A DNA stretch of 35,647 nucleotides from Rhodococcus aetherivorans (GTDB lineage: Bacteria; Actinomycetota; Actinomycetes; Mycobacteriales; Mycobacteriaceae): assembly GCF_011058165.1 (NCBI RefSeq), contig NZ_JAALEG010000067.1:1-35647 (forward strand), read 5' to 3'. The position numbers were made by a program, and so were the translations under genes. Positions 1 through 7,824 of the stretch are shown here, in pieces. The number at the start of each line of letters is the position of its first letter. The first letter of the stretch is position 1. The notes below the pieces were generated by a model that saw nothing but the letters and a program-made list of their open reading frames with translations, was not told where the DNA came from and ran no database searches.

Positions 1-239
1 ACATCCGTAATCCCGGTGAACGGGAGTTCGGGGTGATTCCGGGGGCGGTGCCGATCCCGTTGGCGCAGCTGCGGACCCGGCTCGGGCAGGTGCCGACCGG
101 CAAGCCGATCGTGGTGCACTGCGCCGGCGGGTGGCGTTCGAGTGTGGCCGCGTCGCTGCTGCGGGCGCAGGGCTTCGACAACGTCTCGGACCTGCTCGGC
201 GGTTACAACGCCTGGGCCGAGGCCCACGTCCCCGCCTGA
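1..239 (+). CDS. Rhodanese-like domain protein, C-terminal part (5' truncated by window edge)
   Basis: The reading frame is already open at the window start (first complete codon at base 3) and ends at TGA 237-239. The visible 78 residues are the second half of a rhodanese domain. The active-site loop reads VVHCAGGWRSS, with the Cys that carries the persulfide, followed by the usual helix and the closing segment LLGGYNAWAEA. Rhodaneses move sulfane sulfur between thiol carriers. The missing part could be a single rhodanese domain or an MBL-fold hydrolase fused to rhodanese, which is common in actinobacteria next to thioredoxin; this window cannot decide. The thioredoxin gene follows 33 bases downstream, so the two are probably co-transcribed and linked to thiol or sulfur redox chemistry. 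Confidence 0.85.
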   Translation, partial: IRNPGEREFGVIPGAVPIPLAQLRTRLGQVPTGKPIVVHCAGGWRSSVAASLLRAQGFDNVSDLLGGYNAWAEAHVPA

Positions 240-272
240 TCCCGCACCCGAGGAGAACGAAAGGAACCCCCG

Positions 273-647
273 ATGGCAACGACGAATCTCACCCTCGCGG
301 ACTTCGAGTCCACGATCACCGACAACGACATCGTCCTGGTCGACTTCTGGGCCTCGTGGTGCGGTCCGTGCCGGGCGTTCGCCCCCGTGTTCGACAAGTC
401 CTCGGCCGCGCACCCGGACGTCGTGCACGCCAAGGTCGACACCGAGGCCGAGCAGCAGCTCGCCGCCATGGCCGACATCCGCTCGATCCCCACGATCATG
501 GCGTTCCGCGAGGGCGTGCTGGTCTACGCCCAGCCCGGCGCCCTGCCGGCGGCCGCCCTCGAAGACCTCATCGGGCAGATCAAGGCCCTGAACATGGCCG
601 AGGTCCACGCCCAGGTCGCCGAACACAAGGCCGCCGCCGGCGCCTGA
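273..647 (+). CDS. Thioredoxin
   Basis: A 124-residue single-domain thioredoxin with the classical WCGPC active site (Cys30 and Cys33) on a VLVDFWASWCGPC strand-helix unit, and the cis-proline loop in RSIPTIMAF. It reduces protein disulfides in the cytoplasm; there is no signal peptide or membrane segment. The C-terminus has an Ala/His/Glu-rich tail (about residues 107-124) beyond the usual 105-110 residue core. ATG 273 follows a purine-rich GAGGAGAACGAAAGGA stretch. It sits between a rhodanese and a Cys-rich miniprotein, which suggests a redox or sulfur-stress operon. It is a paralogue type rather than obviously the housekeeping trxA, which in actinobacteria normally lies beside trxB. Confidence 0.93.
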   Translation: MATTNLTLADFESTITDNDIVLVDFWASWCGPCRAFAPVFDKSSAAHPDVVHAKVDTEAEQQLAAMADIRSIPTIMAFREGVLVYAQPGALPAAALEDLIGQIKALNMAEVHAQVAEHKAAAGA

Positions 648-684
648 CCCGCCACCCCCGTTACCCGTCCCGAGGAGGACCCCT

Positions 685-855
685 ATGTGTTACCCCGTCA
701 CCTGCCCGAACTGCGGAAAGACCGGCTGGGGCGGCTGCGGCCAGCACGTCGACGCCGTCATGCGCTCCGTGCCCGCACCCGACCGCTGCGCGTGCGGCCA
801 GGACACCGCCGCGGGGGCGCAGGCACGCACCCTCGGCGCGCTCTTCCGACGCTGA
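685..855 (+). CDS. Small Cys-rich (zinc-ribbon-like) protein, 56 aa
   Basis: A short gene found by reading the sequence directly: ATG 685, TGA 853-855, 56 residues starting MCYPVTCPNCGKTGWGGCG. It has a strong ribosome binding site (CGAGGAGGA, ending 5 bases before the ATG). Cysteines lie at 2, 7, 10, 18, 35 and 37, forming CPNCGK and CACGQ pairs that could bind zinc or iron; His21 is a further possible ligand. I recall small proteins with an N-terminal CPxCGKxxWxGCGxH pattern as common, uncharacterised genes in actinobacteria, but I could not search for them. It is the third gene of the rhodanese-thioredoxin run and is followed by a strong hairpin. A redox or metal role is inference from the cysteines and neighbours. 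Confidence 0.8.
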   Translation: MCYPVTCPNCGKTGWGGCGQHVDAVMRSVPAPDRCACGQDTAAGAQARTLGALFRR

Positions 856-901
856 CCGCACCTCGAGGAGACTGCGCCTCCACCGCACTCTCCGCCGCGG
901 C

Positions 902-935
902 AACACCCCGCCCTGCTCGAGCAGGGCGGGGTGTT
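902..935 (+). terminator. Perfect 34-bp palindrome, probable terminator
   Basis: AACACCCCGCCCTGCTC is followed directly by its exact reverse complement, giving a 17-bp-arm GC-rich hairpin. It lies 46 bases after the 56-aa gene and 89 bases before the acyltransferase gene. There is no T-tract, as is usual for actinobacterial terminators. It probably ends the rhodanese-thioredoxin transcript. Confidence 0.75.
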
Positions 936-1024
936 CGCGTAGCAGGCCGAGGGCCAATTACCCTTCCGCGGTCGGCCGACCGGTGAAAAACTCGTAAACG
1001 CCCACTCGAGAAGGGACGGCCACG

Positions 1025-2416
1025 GTGAACAGAGCGATGGGGCCGGTGGACACCATCTGGCTCAACATGGACCGACCCGAGAACCTCATGATCATCGACT
1101 CGCTGATGTTCTTCGAGGGCCCCGTCGACTGGTCGCGCGTGGTGTCCCTCGTGCAGCGACGATTCGTCGACACCTACCCGTCGTTCCGGCAGCGGCCGGT
1201 GCAACCGCGCACGCATGTCGGGTCGCCGCATTGGGAGGACGACCCGGAGTTCGACCTCGACGACCACCTGATCCGGACGACCCTGCCCCGCAGCGACGAC
1301 GCGACGCTGCAGCGGTACATCGAACGGCGGATGCCGGTGCCGTTCGATCGTCGCCGCCCGCTGTGGGAGATGCACCTCATCGACGGATACCGGCACGGAG
1401 CCGTGATCTACACCCGGCTCCACCACTGCATCGGTGACGGCATCGCCCTCAACCAGGTGATGCTCTCGATGACGGGGGAGACCCCGGACAGCGACCTCGA
1501 CGACGCCCCGACCGCCGTGCCCGAGCACCATGCCGGTCTCCTCGAGGGGGCCGCCAAGTTCGCGGGGGCCGCGGTGTCGAACACCGCCAGTGCGGCGTCC
1601 GGCGCTGCGCACATGCTGCTCGACCTGCCCAAGCTGCTCGATCCGCATGTCCTCGGCGACGCCTTCACCCAGGCCGAACGCACCGGCGAGATCGCGAACA
1701 AGCTCGTGCTCGGCCCCAAGCCGCACACTCCGCTCAGTGGCGAACCAGGAACGGCCAAACGGGCGGTATGGTGTGAGCCCTTTCCGCTCGACGACATCAA
1801 GCACATCGGTCACCGGACCGGCACCACCGTCAACGACGTGCTCATGGGAGCCGTCGCCGGGGCGCTCGCGACGTACATCCGCGAGCACGGCGGCGAGCCG
1901 CAGGACGTGCCCACGATGGTGCCGGTCAACGTTCGCCCCCTCGACAAGCCCCTGCCGAAGGAACTCGGGAATCAGTTCGCTCTGGTGCTCTTCAAGTACC
2001 CGTCGGCACTGGAGACCCCGCTCGAACGCATCGTCGAGACCCACCGGCGGATGGAGGTCATCAAGCACTCTCCCGAGGTGACGCTCACGTTCGGCCTGAT
2101 CAAGGCGATCGGACGGACCGGTCCGGAGCTGGAACGGTTCTTCGTGGACTTCTTCTCCGGCAAGGCGATCGGGGTGACCACCAATGTTCCCGGTCCCACG
2201 AGCGACCGGTACATGGCGGGGGCGAAGATCCGCGGTGTGCTCGCCTGGGTGCCGGGCGCCGGCGATCAGACCCTCGGCGTCTCGATCTTCAGCTACAGCG
2301 GCAAGGTCCGGGTGGGGTTCAAGGCGGACGCGGACCGGGTGCCCGATCCCGAGAATCTCGTCCGCGCCTTCACCGAGGAGATCGACGGGCTGCTCCGCCT
2401 CTCGCACGCCGTGTGA
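1025..2416 (+). CDS. Wax ester synthase/diacylglycerol acyltransferase (WS/DGAT)
   Basis: A 463-residue WS/DGAT family protein, the usual family length. The catalytic motif HHxxxDG is present as HHCIGDG (residues 133-139), and the C-terminal half holds the conserved TTVNDVLMGAVAGAL helix. The N-terminal MGPVDTIWLNMDRPENLMIID is also typical of the family. These enzymes transfer acyl-CoA to diacylglycerol or fatty alcohol and build storage lipid at the inner membrane; mycolic-acid actinobacteria carry many paralogues. The start is GTG 1025, preceded by AGAAGGGACGG; ATG 1037 is an alternative. The gene stands alone between the hairpin at 902-935 and the CMD-family gene. The preferred acceptor cannot be read from the sequence. 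Confidence 0.93.
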   Translation: MNRAMGPVDTIWLNMDRPENLMIIDSLMFFEGPVDWSRVVSLVQRRFVDTYPSFRQRPVQPRTHVGSPHWEDDPEFDLDDHLIRTTLPRSDDATLQRYIERRMPVPFDRRRPLWEMHLIDGYRHGAVIYTRLHHCIGDGIALNQVMLSMTGETPDSDLDDAPTAVPEHHAGLLEGAAKFAGAAVSNTASAASGAAHMLLDLPKLLDPHVLGDAFTQAERTGEIANKLVLGPKPHTPLSGEPGTAKRAVWCEPFPLDDIKHIGHRTGTTVNDVLMGAVAGALATYIREHGGEPQDVPTMVPVNVRPLDKPLPKELGNQFALVLFKYPSALETPLERIVETHRRMEVIKHSPEVTLTFGLIKAIGRTGPELERFFVDFFSGKAIGVTTNVPGPTSDRYMAGAKIRGVLAWVPGAGDQTLGVSIFSYSGKVRVGFKADADRVPDPENLVRAFTEEIDGLLRLSHAV

Positions 2417-2476
2417 CGGCGACGTGAATCCGCCGATTCGGTGTCCGTTCCGGGTGAGGATGTCTACGGTCGGCTC

Positions 2477-2845
2477 ATGAGCGAGCACGGGCACTACCAG
2501 GAAGTCCTGAACGCACTGAATCCGCAGCACCGGGCGCTGCGCGCGGCGATTCCCGAGGTGTATCAGGGTTTCAATGCCCTCAGCAAGGCCGCCTTCGCCC
2601 CCGGGGCCCTGGATACCAGGACCAAGGAACTGATCGCGCTCGCGATCGGCGTCGTCGACGAATGCGACGGCTGCATCGCCTCCCATGCGCGCAGCGCCGT
2701 CCGGGCCGGGGCGAGCAGGCAGGAGGCCGCCGAGGCGATCGGGGTCGCATTTCTGATGCAGGGCGGCCCGGCGACGATCTACGGGTCGCGGGCTTACACC
2801 GCGTTCTGCGAATTCGCCGACGCGGAGGAACAGCGGGACCGGTGA
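2477..2845 (+). CDS. Carboxymuconolactone decarboxylase/AhpD-like family protein
   Basis: A 122-residue protein starting MSEHGHYQEVLNALNPQHR. The AhpD-type redox signature is present: Glu62, Cys63-x-x-Cys66 and His70 (ECDGCIASH), followed by a helix in RAGASRQEAAEAIGVAFLMQGGPA. This combination marks AhpD-like disulfide reductases of the CMD fold rather than true gamma-carboxymuconolactone decarboxylases, which lack the CxxC. It probably acts in peroxide or thiol metabolism as a small helical oligomer. I chose ATG 2477; an in-frame GTG at 2441 would add 12 unlikely residues. No clear Shine-Dalgarno precedes the ATG (a GGTGAGGA lies 16 bases upstream), so the start is less certain than the function. 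Confidence 0.88.
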   Translation: MSEHGHYQEVLNALNPQHRALRAAIPEVYQGFNALSKAAFAPGALDTRTKELIALAIGVVDECDGCIASHARSAVRAGASRQEAAEAIGVAFLMQGGPATIYGSRAYTAFCEFADAEEQRDR

Positions 2846-2856
2846 CGGTCCGGTGG

Positions 2857-2927
2857 AGGGGATGACGGGAATCGAACCCGCGTAGCCAGTTTGGAAGACT
2901 GGGGCTCTACCATTGAGCTACATCCCC
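2857..2927 (-). tRNA. tRNA-Gly (anticodon TCC)
   Basis: On the minus strand the acceptor stem GGGGATG pairs with CATCCCC. The D-arm is GCTC-AATGGTA-GAGC. The anticodon arm is CCAGT-CTTCCAA-ACTGG with anticodon TCC, and the T-arm contains GGTTCGATTCC. It is 71 bases long with discriminator base T, and CCA is not encoded. It is divergent from tRNA-Pro at 3066. Confidence 0.96.
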
Positions 2928-3065
2928 ATGCATGCGATCGACCCGGGATCGCCGGGTCTGCCGCGTGCAGGAACAGACTGTACCGAACCTCGCTTTGGAT
3001 TTCATAATCGGGGGGCCGTAGGATTCTCCCTCGGGTCCCCGGAAGGTTCCGGGTGCCGGTGTTGA

Positions 3066-3139
3066 CGGGATGTGGCGCAGCTTGGTAGCGCATCCGCTTT
3101 GGGAGCGGAGGGTCGCAGGTTCAAATCCTGTCATCCCGA
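3066..3139 (+). tRNA. tRNA-Pro (anticodon TGG)
   Basis: The acceptor stem CGGGATG pairs with CATCCCG. The D-arm contains GCGC-AGCTTGGTA-GCGC. The anticodon loop TTTGGGA (3098-3104) gives anticodon TGG at 3100-3102, and the T-arm holds GGTTCAAATCC. Discriminator A is at 3139, and a genomic CCA follows at 3140-3142. It lies immediately upstream of the tig gene. Confidence 0.96.
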
Positions 3140-3221
3140 CCAGGAAGAACCGGGTGGACGACCGAGCACCCGGTGACAGCTTGATCGAACGACCAACGAG
3201 CACGACAGAAGGAGCATGTCC

Positions 3222-4598
3222 GTGAAGAGCACCGTCGAGCAGCTCAGCCCGACGCGAGTCCGTATCAACGTTGAGGTGCCCTTCGAGGAGCTCCAGCCTG
3301 ATTTCGACCGCGCGTTCAAGGCCCTCGCCAGCCAGATCCGCCTTCCCGGCTTCCGGCCCGGCAAGGCCCCGCGCAAGCTGCTCGAGGCCCGCGTCGGACG
3401 TGGCGCCGTGCTCGAGCAGGTCGTCAACGACGCCATCCCGGCCCGCTACAGCGAGGCCGTGACCGCCAACGAGGTCAAGGTCATCGGCCAGCCCGAGGTC
3501 GACATCACCAAGCTCGAGGACAACGTCGAGCTCGTCTTCACCGCCGAGGTCGACGTCCGGCCGGAGATCACCCTCCCCGACTTCTCCGCCATCGCGGTCA
3601 CCGTCGATCCCGTCGAGGTCACCGACGAGGCGGTCGAGGAGCAGCTGCTGTCGCTGCGTCAGCGCTTCGGCACCCTCACCGGTGTCGAGCGGCCGGTGCA
3701 GGACGGCGACTTCGTGTCCATCGACCTGTCCGCCACCGTCGGCGGCGAGGAGGTCCCCGAGGCCTCCACCACCGGTCTGTCCCACGAGGTCGGTTCGGGC
3801 CAGCTCATCGACGGCCTCGACGAGGCGCTCGTCGGCCTGTCCGCGGGCGAGTCGAAGGAGTTCACCACCACGCTCGTCGCCGGTGAGCACGCCGGCGAGG
3901 AGGCCGTGGTAACCGTCACGGTGAACAGCGTCAAGGAGCGCGAGCTGCCCGCCGAGGACGACGAATTCGCGCAGCTCGCGAGCGAGTTCGACACCCTCGA
4001 GGAGCTCAAGTCCGACCTGCGCGAGCGGGTCTCCCGCGTCAAGAAGGTCGAGCAGGCCGGTCAGATCCGCGACAAGGTTCTCGACGCCCTGCTCGAGGCC
4101 GTGGAGGTGCCGCTGCCCGAGGCCGTCGTCCAGGCCGAGATCGACGGCGCCCTGCACGATGCCATCCACGCGCTCGACCACGACGAGACCAAGCTCAACC
4201 AGCTCCTCGAGGAGCAGGGCTCGAGCCGCGAGGAATTCGACAACGACACCCGCGAGTCGGCCGAGCGCGCCGTGAAGGTGCAGCTGCTGCTCGACGCGAT
4301 CGCCGAGGCCGAGGGCACCACCGTCGAGCAGGAGGAGCTCACCGAGCGCATCTTCTTCCAGGCGCAGCGCTACGGCATCCCGCCGGAGCAGTTCATCCAG
4401 CAGATCGGCCAGGCGAACCAGCTCGGCGCCGTCTACGCGGACGTCCGGCGCGGCAAGGCCCTCGGCAACGTCGTGGACCGGGCCACGGTCACCGACACCA
4501 GTGGCGCCACGATCGACACCTCCGAGCTGTTCGGCACGAAGGGCGACGCCGAGTCCGAGGACGCCCAGGCTCCGGCCGGCGAGGGTGACTCCGAGTAG
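3222..4598 (+). CDS. tig: Trigger factor (ribosome-associated chaperone/prolyl isomerase)
   Basis: A 458-residue trigger factor. The ribosome-binding signature GFRPGKAP is at residues 43-50 of the N-terminal domain. A central FKBP-like prolyl-isomerase domain follows at roughly 160-245 ([10 protein letters not shown] to AGESKEF), then the long helical C-terminal substrate cradle and an acidic tail rich in Glu, Asp and Ala. It binds nascent chains at the ribosome exit. GTG 3222 ([20 protein letters not shown]) matches the mycobacterial N-terminus and has AGAAGGAG at an ideal 7-base spacing. The ATG at 3216 is only one base from that ribosome binding site. It heads the classical tig-clpP1-clpP2-clpX order, but a strong hairpin separates it from clpP1. 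Confidence 0.97.
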   Translation: MKSTVEQLSPTRVRINVEVPFEELQPDFDRAFKALASQIRLPGFRPGKAPRKLLEARVGRGAVLEQVVNDAIPARYSEAVTANEVKVIGQPEVDITKLEDNVELVFTAEVDVRPEITLPDFSAIAVTVDPVEVTDEAVEEQLLSLRQRFGTLTGVERPVQDGDFVSIDLSATVGGEEVPEASTTGLSHEVGSGQLIDGLDEALVGLSAGESKEFTTTLVAGEHAGEEAVVTVTVNSVKERELPAEDDEFAQLASEFDTLEELKSDLRERVSRVKKVEQAGQIRDKVLDALLEAVEVPLPEAVVQAEIDGALHDAIHALDHDETKLNQLLEEQGSSREEFDNDTRESAERAVKVQLLLDAIAEAEGTTVEQEELTERIFFQAQRYGIPPEQFIQQIGQANQLGAVYADVRRGKALGNVVDRATVTDTSGATIDTSELFGTKGDAESEDAQAPAGEGDSE

Positions 4599-4670
4599 TA
4601 GAGCGAGACCCGTTGCCGCGCCGCGCGATTGCATGTGCGACCTCGCAACGGTTCTGCGCAGGGAACGCAG

Positions 4671-4696
4671 AGCGGAAATTTCCGCTTTGAGCGAAG
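4671..4696 (+). promoter_or_regulatory. Candidate ClgR-type operator upstream of clpP1
   Basis: The sequence CGC-TTTGA-GCG-AAG (4683-4696) fits most of the CGCYNANRGCGWWS core described for ClgR, the activator of clp genes in actinobacteria; the central A is T here. It overlaps the 3' half of a 16-bp palindrome AGCGGAAATTTCCGCT (4671-4686). It lies about 85-100 bases before clpP1. The site partly overlaps the base of the following hairpin, so the match could be coincidental. Assignment is from memory of the consensus and not tested. Confidence 0.35.
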
Positions 4697-4733
4697 TGGG
4701 GCGGCACCGGGCATCCGGTGCCGCCCCACTTCG
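4692..4733 (+). terminator. Strong hairpin between tig and clpP1
   Basis: A 19-bp perfect stem (CGAAGTGGGGCGGCACCGG, 4692-4710) pairs with 4715-4733 across a GCAT loop and is followed by TTACTGT. It most likely terminates tig transcription. Alternatively it forms part of the clpP1 leader if transcription starts upstream. Confidence 0.8.
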
Positions 4734-4779
4734 TTACTGTCAGTGTCAGCAATCCACGATTGACGAGAAGGCAGGTACC

Positions 4780-5406
4780 GTGACTCCTCAGAATCCGGCG
4801 ACATCCATCGGTCCCACGATGACCTCGGCCACCGCTGGGCTCAACCTCAGCGACTCGGTCTACGAGCGGCTGCTGCGCGAGCGGATCATCTTCCTCGGTA
4901 CCCAGGTCGACGACGACATCGCGAACAAGCTCTGCGCGCAGATCCTGCTGCTGTCCGCGGAGGACCCGACGCGCGACATCTCCCTCTACATCAACTCCCC
5001 GGGTGGATCCGTCACCGCCGGCATGGCGATCTACGACACCATGAAGTTCGTCGAGTGCGACGTGGCGACCTTCGCGATGGGCCTGGCCGCCTCCATGGGG
5101 CAGTTCCTGCTCTCGGCCGGCACGCGGGGCAAGCGGTACGCCCTGCCGCACGCGCGGATCATGATGCACCAGCCGTCCGCCGGTATCGGCGGCACGGCCA
5201 GCGACATCGCGATCATGGCGGAACAGTTCGCGCACACCAAGCGGGAGATGGCGGAACTGATCGCCGAGCACACCGGCCAGACCGTCGAGCAGATCACGAA
5301 GGACTCGGACCGCGACCGCTGGTTCACCGCCAAGGAAGCACTCGAGTACGGCTTCGTCGACCATGTCGTCTCGCGGGCGCAGCAGGCCGGCGGCACCGGC
5401 AACTAG
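4780..5406 (+). CDS. clpP1: ATP-dependent Clp protease proteolytic subunit 1
   Basis: A 208-residue ClpP serine peptidase. The catalytic triad is Ser105 (GLAASMGQ), His130 (IMMHQP) and Asp179 (SDRDRW). The substrate-binding strand reads [21 protein letters not shown]. ClpP1 and ClpP2 rings associate in actinobacteria to form the active tetradecamer, which is fed by ClpX or ClpC1. The start is GTG 4780 after AAGGCAGG; ATG 4819 is an in-frame alternative that would give 195 residues, with a propeptide-like N-terminus in either case. clpP2 begins 49 bases downstream, so the two form an operon. Confidence 0.96.
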   Translation: MTPQNPATSIGPTMTSATAGLNLSDSVYERLLRERIIFLGTQVDDDIANKLCAQILLLSAEDPTRDISLYINSPGGSVTAGMAIYDTMKFVECDVATFAMGLAASMGQFLLSAGTRGKRYALPHARIMMHQPSAGIGGTASDIAIMAEQFAHTKREMAELIAEHTGQTVEQITKDSDRDRWFTAKEALEYGFVDHVVSRAQQAGGTGN

Positions 5407-5455
5407 TTCCGAGCCCTCCGATCCGCTCTACGCCCCACGAATTCCTGGAGAAGCG

Positions 5456-6118
5456 ATGACCAACCTGTTCGATCCGCGCCAGCTCGGCGGCCAAGCTCCG
5501 GCTTCCCCCGCGAGCCGCTACATCCTGCCCTCGTTCATCGAGCACTCGAGCTACGGGGTCAAGGAGTCCAACCCGTACAACAAGCTGTTCGAGGAACGCA
5601 TCATCTTCCTCGGCGTGCAAGTGGACGACGCCTCGGCCAACGACGTCATGGCGCAGCTGCTGGTGCTCGAGTCGCTGGACCCGGACCGCGACATCACGAT
5701 GTACATCAACTCGCCCGGCGGCTCGTTCACGTCGCTGATGGCGATCTACGACACCATGCAGTACGTGCGTGCCGACATCACGACCGTGTGCCTCGGCCAG
5801 GCCGCCTCGGCCGCGGCGGTGCTGCTCGCCGCCGGTACCCCCGGCAAGCGGCTCGCCCTGCCCAATGCGCGCGTGCTCATCCACCAGCCCGCCACCGGCG
5901 GCATCCAGGGCCAGGTGTCCGACCTCGAGATCCAGGCCGCGGAGATCGAGCGCATGCGCCGCCTGATGGAGACGACCCTGGCCAAGCACACCGGCAAGGA
6001 CCCCGAGCAGATCCGCAAGGACACCGACCGCGACAAGATCCTCACCGCCGCGGAGGCCGTCGACTACGGTCTGATCGACAACGTGCTCGAGTACCGCAAG
6101 CTCTCGGCTCAGAAGTAA
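5456..6118 (+). CDS. clpP2: ATP-dependent Clp protease proteolytic subunit 2
   Basis: A 220-residue second ClpP paralogue, diverged from ClpP1 as in mycobacteria. The triad is Ser118 (GQAASAAAV), His143 (VLIHQP) and Asp193 (TDRDKI). The longer N-terminus (about 35 residues before the conserved [16 protein letters not shown]) is typical of ClpP2 and includes the processed propeptide. ATG 5456 has CTGGAGAAG upstream. It is co-transcribed with clpP1, and the ClpX ATPase follows after a 228-base gap that holds a GC-rich inverted repeat. Confidence 0.96.
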   Translation: MTNLFDPRQLGGQAPASPASRYILPSFIEHSSYGVKESNPYNKLFEERIIFLGVQVDDASANDVMAQLLVLESLDPDRDITMYINSPGGSFTSLMAIYDTMQYVRADITTVCLGQAASAAAVLLAAGTPGKRLALPNARVLIHQPATGGIQGQVSDLEIQAAEIERMRRLMETTLAKHTGKDPEQIRKDTDRDKILTAAEAVDYGLIDNVLEYRKLSAQK

Positions 6119-6124
6119 CCGCCT

Positions 6125-6169
6125 CGGCCCGGCCCGGAGCGCGCCTCGCGCGCCTTCGCGGCCGGGCCG
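6125..6169 (+). terminator. GC-rich inverted repeat between clpP2 and clpX
   Basis: CGGCCCGGCC (6125-6134) is the exact reverse complement of GGCCGGGCCG (6160-6169), with a loop that itself contains GCGCGC alternations. It lies 7 bases after the clpP2 stop. It probably ends or attenuates the clpP1P2 transcript, so that clpX, 178 bases further on, can have its own promoter; I could not identify that promoter. Confidence 0.6.
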
Positions 6170-6346
6170 GTGTGCTCGAGCGGCATTACCGCCGCCCCGC
6201 ACAAAATATGGCCCGAATCGCCCGGAACCGGTCGACCGCCGTCGCAGTCTCCGGGTACGGTCGTTCCAAGGGCCCGCTCCCCGGACCGGCGCTGTCGGCG
6301 GTCGCGGGATCGGTTGCACGCTTACGAGGAAGTAGGGACCTGACAG

Positions 6347-7624
6347 ATGGCACGTATCGGTGACGGGGGCGACCTGTTGAAATGCTCTTTCTGCGGAAAG
6401 AGCCAGAAGCAGGTCAAGAAGCTCATTGCGGGCCCAGGGGTCTACATCTGCGACGAGTGCATCGACCTGTGCAACGAGATCATCGAGGAAGAACTGGCCG
6501 AGTCCAACGAGGTCAAGCTCGACGAGTTGCCCAAGCCGGCCGAGATCCGCGAGTTCCTCGACAACTACGTCATCGGGCAGGACTCCGCGAAGCGGACCCT
6601 GGCGGTGGCGGTCTACAACCACTACAAGCGGATCCAGGCGGGGGAGAAGGCCCGCGACACCCGGGGTGAGTCGGTCGAGCTGGCCAAGTCGAACATCCTG
6701 CTGCTCGGGCCCACCGGCTGCGGGAAGACGTACCTGGCGCAGACGCTGGCGAAGATGCTGAACGTGCCGTTCGCGATCGCCGACGCCACCGCCCTGACCG
6801 AGGCCGGCTACGTCGGTGAGGACGTCGAGAACATCCTCCTCAAGCTCATCCAGGCGGCCGACTACGACGTCAAGCGCGCCGAGACCGGGATCATCTACAT
6901 CGACGAGGTCGACAAGATCGCCCGCAAGAGCGAGAACCCGTCGATCACCCGCGACGTGTCCGGTGAGGGCGTCCAGCAGGCGCTGCTGAAGATCCTCGAG
7001 GGCACCCAGGCGTCGGTGCCGCCGCAGGGCGGACGCAAGCATCCGCACCAGGAATTCATCCAGATCGACACCACCAACGTGCTGTTCATCGTCGCCGGTG
7101 CGTTCGCCGGGCTCGAGAGGATCGTCTCGGACCGGGTCGGCAAGCGCGGAATCGGCTTCGGCGCCGAGGTGAAGTCCAAGGCCGAGATCGACACCACCGA
7201 CCACTTCGCCGAGGTCATGCCCGAGGATCTGATCAAGTTCGGTCTCATTCCCGAGTTCATCGGCCGCCTGCCGGTCGTCGCCTCGGTGACGAACCTGGAC
7301 AAGGATTCGCTGGTGCAGATCCTGTCGGAGCCGAAGAACGCGCTCGTCAAGCAGTACGTCCGGCTCTTCGAGATGGACGGGGTGGAGCTGGAGTTCACCC
7401 AGGACGGGCTGGAAGCTGTCGCCGATCAGGCGATCCTGCGTGGTACCGGTGCCCGCGGCCTGCGCGCCATCATGGAAGAGGTCCTGCTGCCGGTGATGTA
7501 CGACATCCCGAGCCGCGACGACGTCGCCAAGGTGGTCGTCACCGCCGAAACCGTCAACGACAACGTGCTGCCGACGATCGTGCCGCGCAAACCCGAACGG
7601 GAGCGTCGCGACAAGACCGCCTGA
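6347..7624 (+). CDS. clpX: ATP-dependent Clp protease ATP-binding subunit ClpX
   Basis: A 425-residue AAA+ unfoldase. The N-terminal C4 zinc domain has Cys13, Cys16, Cys35 and Cys38 (CSFCGKS and CDECIDLC). Walker A is GPTGCGKT (121-128) and Walker B is IIYIDEVDK (182-190). The arginine-finger and sensor regions follow, with the ClpP-docking IGF tripeptide in KRGIGFGAE. It unfolds tagged proteins and feeds them to ClpP1P2. ATG 6347 follows AGGAAGTAGGGA. It is full length, with no oddities, and is followed by a clear terminator. Confidence 0.97.
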   Translation: MARIGDGGDLLKCSFCGKSQKQVKKLIAGPGVYICDECIDLCNEIIEEELAESNEVKLDELPKPAEIREFLDNYVIGQDSAKRTLAVAVYNHYKRIQAGEKARDTRGESVELAKSNILLLGPTGCGKTYLAQTLAKMLNVPFAIADATALTEAGYVGEDVENILLKLIQAADYDVKRAETGIIYIDEVDKIARKSENPSITRDVSGEGVQQALLKILEGTQASVPPQGGRKHPHQEFIQIDTTNVLFIVAGAFAGLERIVSDRVGKRGIGFGAEVKSKAEIDTTDHFAEVMPEDLIKFGLIPEFIGRLPVVASVTNLDKDSLVQILSEPKNALVKQYVRLFEMDGVELEFTQDGLEAVADQAILRGTGARGLRAIMEEVLLPVMYDIPSRDDVAKVVVTAETVNDNVLPTIVPRKPERERRDKTA

Positions 7625-7637
7625 TCCGACCGCGTGA

Positions 7638-7665
7638 AAGGCCCCGGCATCCGTGCCGGGGCCTT
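7638..7665 (+). terminator. Terminator of clpX
   Basis: A 12-bp perfect stem, AAGGCCCCGGCA (7638-7649) with TGCCGGGGCCTT (7654-7665), around a TCCG tetraloop, 13 bases after the clpX stop. It is a typical actinobacterial intrinsic terminator without a long T-tract. Confidence 0.85.
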
Positions 7666-7696
7666 CGCCGTAGGTGGGGTGCTTCCGCCGGAGCCT

Positions 7697-7764
7697 GCGA
7701 CGCCGCGGTGGCCGCGACGCCACAGTGCCCGCGACGCCACAGTGGCCGCGACGCCGCAGTGGCC
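7697..7764. repeat. Four tandem 17-bp imperfect repeats
   Basis: Consecutive 17-base units start at 7697, 7714, 7731 and 7748 with consensus GCGACGCCRCRGTGSCC; neighbouring units differ at only a few positions. The array is non-coding, lies between the clpX terminator and a long hairpin, and its last unit runs into the left arm of that hairpin. Spacers are absent, so it is not a CRISPR array. Confidence 0.85.
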
Positions 7765-7813
7765 GAATGTCACATCACGTCACTCGAAGCGACGTGATGT
7801 GACATTCGGCCAC
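7759..7813. terminator. Long hairpin (23-bp arms) between convergent genes
   Basis: The left arm 7759-7781 (GTGGCCGAATGTCACATCAC...) is the exact reverse complement of 7791-7813, with a 9-base spacer. It lies 11 bases after the stop of the minus-strand transporter gene and downstream of clpX. It is most simply a terminator for the transporter transcript, though it is much longer than that job requires. A similarly built hairpin lies at 18508-18560. Confidence 0.75.
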
Positions 7814-7824
7814 GTAAGCGGAGG

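Noticed and set aside
758-2686. A 642-codon open frame on the minus strand opposite the WS/DGAT gene
   Set aside because: The protein is low-complexity Arg/Gly/Val/Asp sequence with no family motif and lies opposite a gene with a clear catalytic motif; it is a high-GC antisense shadow.
2857-3139. Integration site (att) at the tRNA pair
   Set aside because: No integrase, no partial tRNA duplicate and no foreign-looking DNA beside the tRNA genes.
5324-7723. A 799-codon minus-strand frame opposite clpP2 and clpX
   Set aside because: Shadow of the two Clp genes in high-GC DNA; no domain recognisable.
7697-7764. CRISPR array
   Set aside because: The 17-bp units are directly adjacent with no unique spacers, and no cas gene is present in the window.
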